64,000 nucleotides of DNA from Pseudoalteromonas arctica A 37-1-2. GTDB taxonomy: Bacteria; Pseudomonadota; Gammaproteobacteria; Enterobacterales; Alteromonadaceae. The stretch is taken from the NCBI RefSeq assembly GCF_000238395.3, contig NZ_CP011026.1:62001-126000 (forward strand), given 5' to 3'. Each line of letters opens with the position of its first letter. The stretch's first letter is position 1. A program made the translations under genes and the position numbers. The notes under the pieces are model-generated. The model saw nothing but the letters and a program-made list of their open reading frames with translations. It ran no database searches and had not been told where the DNA came from. Shown here in pieces: positions 37,310 to 46,192 of this stretch.

Positions 37310-38716
37310 CTACTTAGCCATTTCTAAATCAGATTCTGCATTTGCCAACATTGCAAACTCTTCATCAGCGCTTTTAGCAACTAAGTGTTTTGAGCTATAG
37401 CCAAAGTAATATGCGGCGCCCACAATAAACAGCACCATAGTGTATAAAAATGCACGAGGGTCAAACGCATACACACCCGTTAATGCTATAAGCGAAAGTA
37501 CTAAAGCAATACTTGACGTAACTACGCCACCTGGAGTTTTGTACGGGCGAGGCAAATCAGGTTGTTTAACGCGAAGTAAAATATGGCTCAGCGCCATTAA
37601 TGCATACGAGAGCGTTGCACCTACTACAGCCATTGCAAGTATTAAATCACCCTCACCACTGAGTGATACTAAAAAGCCAAATACTGCCGGTACAATCAAC
37701 GCACGTGCTGGCACTTTGCGATTAGTCGTAATAGACAACGAACGAGGTAAATAACCGGCTCTAGATAGAGCAAACACTAAGCGACTATAACCATAAATAA
37801 TAGAGAAAAACGAAGCAACTAAACCCGCAAGCCCTAATATATTTACAACGGTTGCTAAGCCCTTACTACCAGATGCATTTAATGCATCAACTAAAGGTAC
37901 AGCACTTGCCCCCATGGCAGCAGCACCGCCAGCACCAGGTACTAAAACAACAACTAAAAAAGCAGTAAATAACAAAAAGATCATTGCACCAATAATGCCT
38001 TTTGGCACATCTTTAGCGGGATCTTTTGCTTCTTCTGCAGCAAGCGGTACACCTTCAACCGCTAAAAATAACCACATGGCAAACGGTAATGCAGCCCAAA
38101 CCCCGTACCAACCTAAAGGTAAAAACTCACTGGCTCCCACTGCATTTGTTACGGGGACGTCAAATAAGCGCGATGCATCAAAATTTGTGATTAAAACAAA
38201 AGCCGTTGCAATAATAGCTAATACCGCTAAACCACTTATTACCATCATTACTTTAAGCGCTTCTCCTACGCCTGCTAAATGAATTCCCACAAATAGTAAG
38301 TAAAATAATGCATATACCCATGGGCCATTAAACCCGGTGAGGGCTTCAACTGCCGAGCCAATAAAAATAACAATAGCAGCGGGTGCTAAGGCATATTCAA
38401 TTAATACGGCAAGCCCGGTTAAATAGCCTCCCGCAGGCCCCATAGCTTGACGCGCAAAACTATAACCACCGCCTGCAGCAGGTATTGCAGCTGACATTTC
38501 AGCAAGTGATAATACCAGCGCTAAATACATAACTGCCATTAATACTGCAGCAATGGCAAAACCACCCCAACCGGCTTCGGCGATACCAAAGTTCCAGCCT
38601 GCAAAGTCACCCGATATTACATACGACACACCCAAACCTGCGAGCAATAACCACCCCGCAGTACCACGTTTTAACTGTCTTTTAGCAAGGTACTCTGTAT
38701 TATTATTAGTAGACAT
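37310..38716 (-). CDS. eat: Ethanolamine permease, APC family
   Basis: The 468-residue protein has about twelve helices and matches the APC-family ethanolamine permease: GLGVSYVISGDFAGWNFGIA (first unwound helix), AAIPAAGGGYSFARQAMGPA, LPFAMWLFLAVEGVPLAAEE and the conserved SYALMALSHILLR. It takes up ethanolamine for the ammonia-lyase encoded by the upstream eutB and eutC on the same strand; the gap after eutC is about 60 bp. No microcompartment shell genes are present. Confidence 0.92.
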   Translation of the reverse strand: MSTNNNTEYLAKRQLKRGTAGWLLLAGLGVSYVISGDFAGWNFGIAEAGWGGFAIAAVLMAVMYLALVLSLAEMSAAIPAAGGGYSFARQAMGPAGGYLTGLAVLIEYALAPAAIVIFIGSAVEALTGFNGPWVYALFYLLFVGIHLAGVGEALKVMMVISGLAVLAIIATAFVLITNFDASRLFDVPVTNAVGASEFLPLGWYGVWAALPFAMWLFLAVEGVPLAAEEAKDPAKDVPKGIIGAMIFLLFTAFLVVVLVPGAGGAAAMGASAVPLVDALNASGSKGLATVVNILGLAGLVASFFSIIYGYSRLVFALSRAGYLPRSLSITTNRKVPARALIVPAVFGFLVSLSGEGDLILAMAVVGATLSYALMALSHILLRVKQPDLPRPYKTPGGVVTSSIALVLSLIALTGVYAFDPRAFLYTMVLFIVGAAYYFGYSSKHLVAKSADEEFAMLANAESDLEMAK

Positions 38717-38775
38717 AACCTTTCTCCGTTGATGTTTAGTTTTTATTTTTTTATTTCATGTGTTTTTAATTAAAA

Positions 38776-39663
38776 TTACTCAGCAATTAAAAAGTTAGTG
38801 GTTGAAACCTGATGCTCAATTACATCATCTTGTGTGCGGTCTTTTAAATTAACCCCAGTTAGTTTCAGTTTTTTAGCTTCACGTAATAAGTACAGTGCGC
38901 GTCTCGCCGCTTCTGTATAAGGTAGGCCTGCAGGGCGAATATTCGATATGCAATTACGACATGCATCGTTAAGTCCTGTTTTGGGCTCCCATGTTAAATA
39001 CAAGCCAAGGCTATCTGGCGAACTAAGTCCTGGGCGCTCTCCTATTAACACCATAACCACCTGCGCATTTAGCAACTCACCTATATCGTCGCCAATCGCT
39101 ACTCGCCCTTGCTCAACCAAAGTAATGGGAGCAATTTTAAATTGCTTGTCTGTTGTAAGGTGCGTTAATAGCTCTGTTATAAATGGGTATGCATTTTTTT
39201 GTACCGCCAACGACGAAAGTCCATCAACCACTACAATCGCTAAATCGTATTTAGCCTGCGCAGTGTGCTTTTGTTTATTCATATAGCTGAGAAGTACTTG
39301 CCTACCATTTTCATCAAGTTTGCGGCCTAAATCGGGTCGCTGAAGGTAAGTAACCCTGTCAACGGCTTGGCTGTGTAAATGCAGGGGAGGGGCAACCTCT
39401 TTTAGAGCACTAATACTGCCTAGTTGCTCAGTCATTTCGTTAATATCAAGCGGAAAACTCACCGCATCGCGCGCTTGTGCATGAGATAGCTGAAAAGCCA
39501 GCATTTCTGAGGTAGGTAAACTTATACCGGCGCGACCAAGTCCAATACGGGCGTCGGTAAAACGCCGTAAATCACTCCAAGGGTTGTGCACTACATTACC
39601 GTTATTTTTATGCTCATTTACTGAGTTATCTAATGGAGTGGTCGGTTTTGAACGTGATTTCAT
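38776..39663 (-). CDS. eutC: Ethanolamine ammonia-lyase small subunit
   Basis: The 295-residue protein fits EutC: PWSDLRRFTDARIGLGRAGI near the start, LAFQLSHAQARDAV (adenosylcobalamin contact region), YDLAIVVVDGLSSLAVQKNA, VMVLIGERPGLSSPDSLGLY and CRNCISNIRPAGLPYTEAAR. With EutB it forms the adenosylcobalamin enzyme that turns ethanolamine into acetaldehyde and ammonia. Its start overlaps the eutB stop (ATGA). Confidence 0.96.
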   Translation of the reverse strand: MKSRSKPTTPLDNSVNEHKNNGNVVHNPWSDLRRFTDARIGLGRAGISLPTSEMLAFQLSHAQARDAVSFPLDINEMTEQLGSISALKEVAPPLHLHSQAVDRVTYLQRPDLGRKLDENGRQVLLSYMNKQKHTAQAKYDLAIVVVDGLSSLAVQKNAYPFITELLTHLTTDKQFKIAPITLVEQGRVAIGDDIGELLNAQVVMVLIGERPGLSSPDSLGLYLTWEPKTGLNDACRNCISNIRPAGLPYTEAARRALYLLREAKKLKLTGVNLKDRTQDDVIEHQVSTTNFLIAE

Positions 39664-41066
39664 GAGCCACCTCCAGCAATTGCACCCAGAGGTTTAGCAA
39701 AAGCGGGAGGCAAGGTATCTGAAAGTGTGATGTCGGTAGTGCTTTGCATAATTTTCATTTTGCTTAGCCATGCTTCAAACTCAGGGGCGGGTCTAGAGCC
39801 AAGAACTCGACGCACATATAATGCATCATGAAACGACGTAGTTTGGTAGTTAAGCATAATATCGTCAGAGCCAGGTATTCCCATTACAAACGAGCAACCT
39901 GCAACACCTAATAGCGTTAGCAAATTATCCATATCGTTTTGATCGGCCTCTGCATGATTGGTGTAACACACGTCGCACCCCATCGGTATGCCTAGTAACT
40001 TAGCGCAAAAGTGATCCTCAAGTCCTGCTCGGGTAATTTCTTTACCATCAAACAAATATTCAGGGCCAATAAATCCCACCACGGTATTAACCAGTAACGG
40101 GTTAAACTTACGAGCAACTGCATAAGCGCGAGCTTCACACGTTTGCTGATCAAGCCCATGATGCGCATTTGCTGAAAGCGAACTGCCTTGCCCAGTTTCA
40201 AAATACATCACATTATTGCCAACAGTGCCGCGCTTTAAACTCAAAGCGGCATCTTGCGCTTCAGCTAAGGTATTTAAATTAAAACCAAAACTTGAGTTAG
40301 TAGCCTCCGTGCCGCCAATCGACTGAAATACCAAATCAACCGGTGCGCCAGCTTCTATACATTCAATAGTGTTAGTAACATGGGTAAGCACACAGCTTTG
40401 CGTCGGTATGGCGTATTTTTGAATAACATCATCCATTAATGTCATTAATTTAATGGCCTGGGCAACGTTGTCGGTTGCTGGGTTTATACCTATTACGGCA
40501 TCGCCATTACCGTATAGCAGCCCATCAAGCATGCATGCAGCAATACCGTTAATATCGTCAGTTGGATGATTGGGTTGTAAACGTGTAGATAAATGCCCAG
40601 GGAGGCCAATAGTGTTTCTAAAAGCACTTGTAACATGGCACTTTTTAGCAATTAATATGAGATCTTGATTGCGCATTATTTTGCTAACAGCAGCAGCCAT
40701 TTCAGGCGTAATTCCTTGCCTTATACTTGCAAGTACAGCGGGTGTTGCAAAGTCGCTTAAAAGCCAATTACGAAAATCACCTACGGTTAAATGTGCAATA
40801 GTCATAAAGGCATTGGCATCGTGCTCGTCAATAATTAAGCGTGTAATTTCGTCATCTTCGTAGGGAATAAGTGCCTCATTTAAAAATGTTTTAAGAGGTA
40901 CATCGGCCAATGTCATTTGAGCCACAGCACGTTCTTGTGCTGATTGTGCAATGACACCCGCTAAGCGATCACCCGAACGTTGCGGCGTTGCTTTAGCCAT
41001 TAACTGGGCTAAGTTCTTGAATTTATAAGTGTGTGTACCTAAAGTGTAACTGTACGCTTGCCCCAT
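39660..41066 (-). CDS. eutB: Ethanolamine ammonia-lyase large subunit
   Basis: The 468-residue protein is EutB: LMAKATPQRSGDRLAGVIAQ, MRNQDLILIAKKCHVTSAFR, GLPGHLSTRLQPNHPTDD, VIGINPATDNVAQ, FMETGQ-like FETGQGSSLSANAHHGLDQQ and GFIGPEYLFDGKEITRAGLE. It holds the TIM barrel with the ethanolamine site and substrate Glu. The enzyme needs vitamin B12; no cobalamin riboswitch or reactivase (eutA) is visible here. It is the first gene of eutB-eutC-permease, divergent from the AraC regulator. Confidence 0.97.
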   Translation of the reverse strand: MGQAYSYTLGTHTYKFKNLAQLMAKATPQRSGDRLAGVIAQSAQERAVAQMTLADVPLKTFLNEALIPYEDDEITRLIIDEHDANAFMTIAHLTVGDFRNWLLSDFATPAVLASIRQGITPEMAAAVSKIMRNQDLILIAKKCHVTSAFRNTIGLPGHLSTRLQPNHPTDDINGIAACMLDGLLYGNGDAVIGINPATDNVAQAIKLMTLMDDVIQKYAIPTQSCVLTHVTNTIECIEAGAPVDLVFQSIGGTEATNSSFGFNLNTLAEAQDAALSLKRGTVGNNVMYFETGQGSSLSANAHHGLDQQTCEARAYAVARKFNPLLVNTVVGFIGPEYLFDGKEITRAGLEDHFCAKLLGIPMGCDVCYTNHAEADQNDMDNLLTLLGVAGCSFVMGIPGSDDIMLNYQTTSFHDALYVRRVLGSRPAPEFEAWLSKMKIMQSTTDITLSDTLPPAFAKPLGAIAGGGS

Positions 41067-41286
41067 GATTTACTCCACATAACTAATATGATAAACCTTG
41101 GTATAGGTTTTGCTGCATCTTTAGCTATAAATCAATTTTCAATAGTTACAAGACAGCTTATTTTGTACCAAGTAACTATCGAATTTCGGCAAAAGATTAT
41201 TTATTAATCCAATTCAATTGGTTACATACGCAAAGCGGTGTTAACTTAACCATAATAAAAGTGTAACGAAAAAGAGCATCCCCTAT

Positions 41287-42267
41287 ATGGCGCAGCAAAG
41301 TAGCTACAACGCACCACTAAAGAGCAAGGTGCAAACACACGATATAGACGAGCAAGCGCATAGCCTTACTCAATGGCAGCAAAAATACGATCAAATGAGC
41401 GACGGCAGCTTTTATGGTTTTATTGAAGAAACAGATTACGCCAATATTCATGTGTTTAAAGAATACACCGAGCGAGCGCTTCGTCAGCAATGTAACATCG
41501 CCCCCAATTCGGTTTGGCTTGGCATTCCTTGTCAGTCGCAGCAAAGTAAGATTAATGGTCTAAGTGTGGCAAGTAATCAATTTATGTGCCGTACAAGTGA
41601 TAATGACTTTGAGCTGATAACCCCTGAGCAATTTAATATTTATGGTTTGGTAATCGATTGGAATTCAATTGAATATATGGCGCAGCTACAAGGCGTAACA
41701 TTGAAAAACCTGTCATCTGCACAATCAGCTCGCTTATCGGTGAGCAACTCATCATTACAAACGGCAAGGCAAATAATTAATAGCATGGTTGTAGGCAAGG
41801 GCTTTGGACTTAAAACCGAATCGCAACAAGATATGCTAAACATGTTGGCACTACACTTATTACAGGCAGATAATCCACAACAAAATATTGCGCCAAGTTA
41901 TAAACATCGAAAAGCCGTAGTAGATAAAGTAAAAGATTACGTGGCCACAAATCCACAAAACCCAATAACCATAACCGAGCTGTGCGAGCTTGCTTTTGTA
42001 AGTAGGCGCACACTTCAGTATAGTTTTGAGAGTATTTTAGGAATTAACCCTTTGCGGTTTTTACGTTTAACACGTTTAAATAATGTAAGGCGGGAACTAA
42101 AAAAATCAAACCAAGATAAGCCAATTTCAGTAATAGCAGCCAATTGGGGATTTTGGCATGCGGGACAATTTGCTAAAGATTACACGCAACTATTTGGTGA
42201 AAACCCATCACAAACAGTTAAAAATTCAGCACAGCAGTTTAAACCACCGTGCTCTACAAACCCGTAG
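41287..42267 (+). CDS. AraC-family regulator, EutR-like
   Basis: The 326-residue protein has an N-terminal sensor region and a C-terminal AraC double HTH (about 215-315): VKDYVATNPQNPITITELCE, FVSRRTLQYSFESILGINPL and ISVIAANWGFWHAGQFAKDY (second HTH with the conserved Gly-Phe). It stands divergent from eutB, so it is probably the ethanolamine-responsive activator of that operon (EutR function), although only context says so. The last three codons come from the left end of a 101-bp tandem array: the stop codon is the TAG in AACCCGTAGG. The natural C-terminus may be altered slightly, but the HTH is complete. Confidence 0.9.
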   Translation: MAQQSSYNAPLKSKVQTHDIDEQAHSLTQWQQKYDQMSDGSFYGFIEETDYANIHVFKEYTERALRQQCNIAPNSVWLGIPCQSQQSKINGLSVASNQFMCRTSDNDFELITPEQFNIYGLVIDWNSIEYMAQLQGVTLKNLSSAQSARLSVSNSSLQTARQIINSMVVGKGFGLKTESQQDMLNMLALHLLQADNPQQNIAPSYKHRKAVVDKVKDYVATNPQNPITITELCELAFVSRRTLQYSFESILGINPLRFLRLTRLNNVRRELKKSNQDKPISVIAANWGFWHAGQFAKDYTQLFGENPSQTVKNSAQQFKPPCSTNP

Positions 42268-42955
42268 GTGCGAATTTATTTCGCGCTCATGTAACATGGC
42301 TTTAATGCTCTAAAAGTGAAAGCGAGGTATAAAACCTCACCTACATAGTGCAAATATCAAACCCGTAGGTGCGAATTTATTTCGCGCTTATGTAACATGG
42401 CTTAAATGCTCTAAAAGTGAACGCGAGGTATAAAACCTCACCTACATCGTGCAAACAGCAAACCCGTAGGCGCGAATTTATTTCGCGCTTATGTAATTTA
42501 GCTTTAATACTTTAAAAGTGAAAGCGAAGTATAAAACCTCACCTACATCGTGCAAACACTAAACCCGTAGGTGCGAATTTATTTCGCGCTTATGTAACAT
42601 GGCTTAAATGCTCTAAAAGTGAACGCGAGGTATAAAACCTCACCTACATCGTGCAAACAGCAAACCCGTAGGTGCGAATTTATTTCGCGCTTATGTAACA
42701 TGGCTTAAATGCTCTAAAAGTGAACGCGAGGTATAAAACCTCACCTACATCGTGCAAACACCAAACCCGTAGGTGCGAATTTATTTCGCGCTTATGTAAC
42801 ATGGCTTAAATGCTCTAAAAGTAAAAGCGAGGTATAAAACCTCACCTACATCGTTCAAACACCAAACCCGTAGGTGCGAATTTATTTCGCGCTTATGTAA
42901 CGTGGCTTGTATGCTTTAAAAGTAAAAACGAGGTGTAAAACCTCGCTTACTATAT
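42258..42955. repeat. Seven-copy 101-bp tandem array
   Basis: CCCGTAGG starts at 42261, 42362, 42463, 42564, 42665, 42766 and 42867, all exactly 101 bp apart. Each unit contains GTAGGTGCGAATTTATTTCG at one side and GAGGTATAAAACCTC then ACCTAC at the other, so each can fold end-to-end as well as into the small GAGGT/ACCTC hairpin. Units 2, 4 and 5 are nearly the same; units 1, 3, 6 and 7 carry differences. The left edge supplies the stop codon of the AraC gene. No spacers of variable sequence are present, so it is not a CRISPR. Confidence 0.95.
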
Positions 42956-42982
42956 TCAAAAGCCCTATTTGATCGGTGCTAT

Positions 42983-43183
42983 TTAAGCCGCGATTAAATA
43001 GGACTCTTGTCCTGAATGTTTGTTGCTGCGTTTAAACGAGCCTTTGCCTTTTTTAGCTTTAACTACTTGTGGTTTAAATAATTTAGAGGTGACCATCGCC
43101 GCTAGTGCATTGTGGTTTATAACGCCTCGCCCTGTATCTACCGCGCTGGTGTTTGCGGTTTTTGCTTTAGATTTTTTAGTCAT
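42983..43183 (-). CDS. arfA: Alternative ribosome-rescue factor ArfA
   Basis: The 66-residue basic protein matches ArfA (YhdL): GVINHNALAAMVTSKLFKPQ then VVKAKKGKGSFKRSNKHSG, parallel to the NAIEALLHDPLF and KKGKGSYMRKGKHG parts of the E. coli protein. ArfA recruits RF2 to ribosomes stalled on non-stop mRNA. Near the 3' end the gene contains an AGGAC/GTCCT hairpin (43000-43013), so truncated non-stop messages could be made as in E. coli arfA, with full activity only when tmRNA fails. It lies just right of the 101-bp array. Confidence 0.9.
   Translation of the reverse strand: MTKKSKAKTANTSAVDTGRGVINHNALAAMVTSKLFKPQVVKAKKGKGSFKRSNKHSGQESYLIAA
43000..43013 (-). promoter_or_regulatory. Hairpin inside the arfA 3' coding end
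   Basis: On the minus strand AGGAC and GTCCT pair around AAGA within the SGQES codons, followed by TATTTAATC. In E. coli a terminator or RNase III site inside arfA yields a non-stop mRNA cleared by tmRNA; the same role is inferred here by position. The T-tail is weak. Confidence 0.5.
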
Positions 43184-43339
43184 ATATTTCCTATCAACTA
43201 ATGGTTATTTTAAGTTAAATAATAAAGAGGCTTTTATATTAGCCTATTTAAGAGATGGCGATTGTAGGCTTAATTTTCAACCGCGCAAGTATTTTTAATG
43301 CCCAACAGGTACTTTTTTAATAATAAAAAAGTATAAAAA

Positions 43340-43362
43340 AAGCGCAGTTAATAACTGCGCTT
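43340..43362 (-). terminator. Terminator of the TonB receptor gene
   Basis: AAGCGCAGTTA and TAACTGCGCTT pair almost without loop on the minus strand and are followed by TTTTTATAC. Confidence 0.85.
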
Positions 43363-43399
43363 AATATTACTTAGTTTGCTTTACTTTTTTATAAGATAA

Positions 43400-45940
43400 T
43401 TAAAAACTAAAGCTTACTTTTGCGTAGTACGTTCTGCCGTCAAAGCCGTATGGTAATGCGCGTACAGGGTATTTAAATGCACCGTTGGTGATAAAGTTAA
43501 GTACTTCGTCGTCGCCTAGCTCGTCTGGCGTTTCGTCAAATACGTTATCGGCACCTACCGAAAGCGCAAACATGTCGTTAATTTGGTAGCTCACGTTTAA
43601 GTCAACTAACACAGCAGATTCAACCGTACTTGTTGGTTTAAATGAACCGGTAGGCGAAAGCTCACCTGGTAATGAAATATGGTCGTTACCAAAGTATTTT
43701 ACATCTGTTTCGCCAAAGTAGTTAAAGCGAATGGTTGATGTGTAGGCATCGCGCTCGTAGTCAAACGTAAGCGTTGCACGTTCGCTCGGTTGTCCGTCGG
43801 TAAAAAAGCTACGTTGTAAATCATCAAAAGCAACCGCTTCAGGAATACCGTCTTCAGCATTTACGCCGTCAATTTTAGTATCGTTTAGGTTACCTGCAAA
43901 GGTTACTCCTAAATTACCGCCTTCAACTTCAGTGCGGTACGATGCAATAATATCAACACCTTGCGTAGTAGAATCAACCGAGTTTGAGAAGTAGTTAGCT
44001 TGCACAGCTCCTGTTGCTTGTAGGGCTGCAACTGCTTCTGAGCTAAACGATACGTCGTCAGCCGTAAGTAAGCTGCCAAGCGTTATACGGTCTTCAATTT
44101 CTACGCGGTAAAAATCAACCGTTAACGAAAGCTCGCTTGTTACATCGTAAACAAAACCAGCACTGTAGTTTGTTGATGTTTCAAGCTCTAAGCTATCTAC
44201 GCCTAACGCACTTGGGAAAGCTGTACCGGTGTTTGCAGTGAACGACTGCGTTAATGTACCGTCTGAACCTAAGTTAGTTGTAAAGGCTGTATAACCACTT
44301 TGTTGAAGTGATGGTGCTCTAAAACCAGTAGATACCGCACCACGTACTGCAAAGTCATCTGAAAATTCATAACGTGTTGCTAATTTACCAATTAAATCAT
44401 CCCCTGCATCTGAGAAATCTTCATAACGTAGCGCACCACTGACGTTCCATGCATCGGTGATCATAGTTTCTACGTCTACATAAACTGCGTAGCTGTTACG
44501 GTCGCTGTCGTTAGCCGCTTCAGGGCGTAGGCCGTTATAAGCCTGAAAACCACACTGTGCAAATTGGTCCGGATCGTTTACTGATGGGTACGAGGTATCC
44601 ATATTTGCTAGTCCACAGGCGTATGATGCTTCATCGCCAGGTACTATTTCGTAGTTTTCTTTACGGTATTCAGCGCCTACTGTTACATATAAAGGTTCAC
44701 CACGGCCAATATCTACAATACCGTTTACATCAAGGTTAACCGTTGTTTGATCAAATCTAAAACCACCTGAGTAACCGCCACTAGGGCCTGAATTTGCTGC
44801 AATATCGGCATCGCTTGCACTTGGGTTATTAAATAAATACTCAGCCGCGTAAGAAGCGTTTAATGTATTGCGTGATGTAAAGTCGTATTGATTTTCACCA
44901 TAAACAGCCGATACATCGTAATTCCAATCTGTGTTTATATCGCCTTTAAAACCAAGCGCGACTGAAATATCTTGTGCTTCGTTATATATGCGCGGTAAAA
45001 AACCATCGCTGTATACTTGTGTTACGTTTTTAGAGGCTTCGTTAAAGTTACGGTAAAAACCATTACCCAGCGCCGTGCGCTCTGAGTAGCCACCAAACGA
45101 GTAAAGCTCGCCGTCGCCCATTGGTAATGCCATGTTGTAAAATAACGACGTAAATTCACTTTCTGAGTTACCTTGGCCCCAGCGTACATCTTCACTTAAC
45201 GTACCTGGTTCAACATTAAGCGAACCACCCGTATCACGCTCGGCGCGGTTAGTGCCATCGGCATCACGGTACTCAAGCGATAGGTTAATAAAGCCGCCTT
45301 CGTTGCCTAATTCAAAACCACGATTTAAACCTGCTGAAATAGTGTCGCCGTCACCTTCACTTGTGCCGCCGTATTGTACAAAACCCGTTGTAATACCGGT
45401 TGAGTTATTAAGAGATAAGTTAATTACGCCTGCAATAGCATCAGAGCCATATTGCGCCGCTGCGCCATCGCGTAATACTTCAACGCCTTTAAGGGCCGTT
45501 AGCGGAATGGCATTCATATCAGTACCCGCAGCGCCTGCGCCTACTGTACCGTTAAGGCCAAAAATTGATTGGTTATGGCGACGTTTACCATTTACTAATA
45601 CAAGAGTTTGATCTGGCTGTAAGCCACGAAGTGTGGCGGGTCTAAATAAATCAGAACCGTCAGATACTTGTGTACGCGAAAAATTAAATGAAGGCGCTGT
45701 CGCTTGCAGGCTTTGGCCAAGCTCGGTAAAACCACCTTTGGTTAAATCATCTGCGTCAATTAAATCAATAGGAGAAGAAGACTCAGTAGAAGTACGGTTA
45801 GATACACGCGATCCTAATACAGATATTTGCTCAATGTTTTTAGCAGCTTGCACTGGTGCTTCTTCTGCGTTAACAATGCTTGGTGCGCTAAACGCGAAAG
45901 CAACGGCTACAGCAAGTGTGTTTAAACGGTATGTTGGCAT
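43400..45940 (-). CDS. TonB-dependent outer-membrane receptor
   Basis: The protein of about 846 residues has a signal peptide (MPTYRLNTLAVAVAFAFS to VNA), a TonB box-like/plug start (NIEQISVLGSRVSNRT), a plug domain (LRGLQPDQTLVLVNGKRRHN, VEVLRDGAAAQYGSDAIAGV) and a long beta-barrel ending YYAKVSFSF (terminal Phe). It takes up a large ligand (siderophore, vitamin or oligosaccharide) using TonB energy; the ligand is unknown and the gene is alone. I place the start at ATG 45940, with AGGG upstream. The longer frame to 46033 has no signal peptide at its own start. Confidence 0.95.
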   Translation of the reverse strand: MPTYRLNTLAVAVAFAFSAPSIVNAEEAPVQAAKNIEQISVLGSRVSNRTSTESSSPIDLIDADDLTKGGFTELGQSLQATAPSFNFSRTQVSDGSDLFRPATLRGLQPDQTLVLVNGKRRHNQSIFGLNGTVGAGAAGTDMNAIPLTALKGVEVLRDGAAAQYGSDAIAGVINLSLNNSTGITTGFVQYGGTSEGDGDTISAGLNRGFELGNEGGFINLSLEYRDADGTNRAERDTGGSLNVEPGTLSEDVRWGQGNSESEFTSLFYNMALPMGDGELYSFGGYSERTALGNGFYRNFNEASKNVTQVYSDGFLPRIYNEAQDISVALGFKGDINTDWNYDVSAVYGENQYDFTSRNTLNASYAAEYLFNNPSASDADIAANSGPSGGYSGGFRFDQTTVNLDVNGIVDIGRGEPLYVTVGAEYRKENYEIVPGDEASYACGLANMDTSYPSVNDPDQFAQCGFQAYNGLRPEAANDSDRNSYAVYVDVETMITDAWNVSGALRYEDFSDAGDDLIGKLATRYEFSDDFAVRGAVSTGFRAPSLQQSGYTAFTTNLGSDGTLTQSFTANTGTAFPSALGVDSLELETSTNYSAGFVYDVTSELSLTVDFYRVEIEDRITLGSLLTADDVSFSSEAVAALQATGAVQANYFSNSVDSTTQGVDIIASYRTEVEGGNLGVTFAGNLNDTKIDGVNAEDGIPEAVAFDDLQRSFFTDGQPSERATLTFDYERDAYTSTIRFNYFGETDVKYFGNDHISLPGELSPTGSFKPTSTVESAVLVDLNVSYQINDMFALSVGADNVFDETPDELGDDEVLNFITNGAFKYPVRALPYGFDGRTYYAKVSFSF

Positions 45941-46192
45941 AGTGACGACCCTGTTTTTTTGTGTTCTTATAATATGTGTGTGGTTATGGTGCTCATAACC
46001 TGTTGCAAACATCCTAGCAACATATGCAAACAAAAAGAAATGAAAAAAACTAAATATTTGGTCTAAGTATGCAAATAAATTTCAAGATAAGAAAAAACCA
46101 CCTTTAATCGATTAAAATACATGCTGCAAGGGCATTAAACTTCAAAAAAGATCTGTTAACTTTTTATTTACATTGTGATTTTGTTCGTTAGT

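Noticed and set aside
39660..41066. Microcompartment-type ethanolamine operon
   Set aside because: No shell protein, eutA, eutD, eutE or eutG genes are around; only eutB, eutC, the permease and a regulator are present.
41067..41286. Cobalamin riboswitch before eutB
   Set aside because: No B12-box-like sequence or long leader is visible in the 220-bp divergent region.
42258..42955. CRISPR array from regular repeats
   Set aside because: The 101-bp units are repeated end to end with no unique spacers, and no cas genes are near.
43020..43298. 92-residue plus-strand frame opposite arfA
   Set aside because: It is antisense to arfA, whose protein clearly matches the ArfA family.
45252..45998. Two plus-strand frames of about 120 residues opposite the TonB receptor
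   Set aside because: They are antisense shadows of the conserved plug-domain codons with no own motifs.
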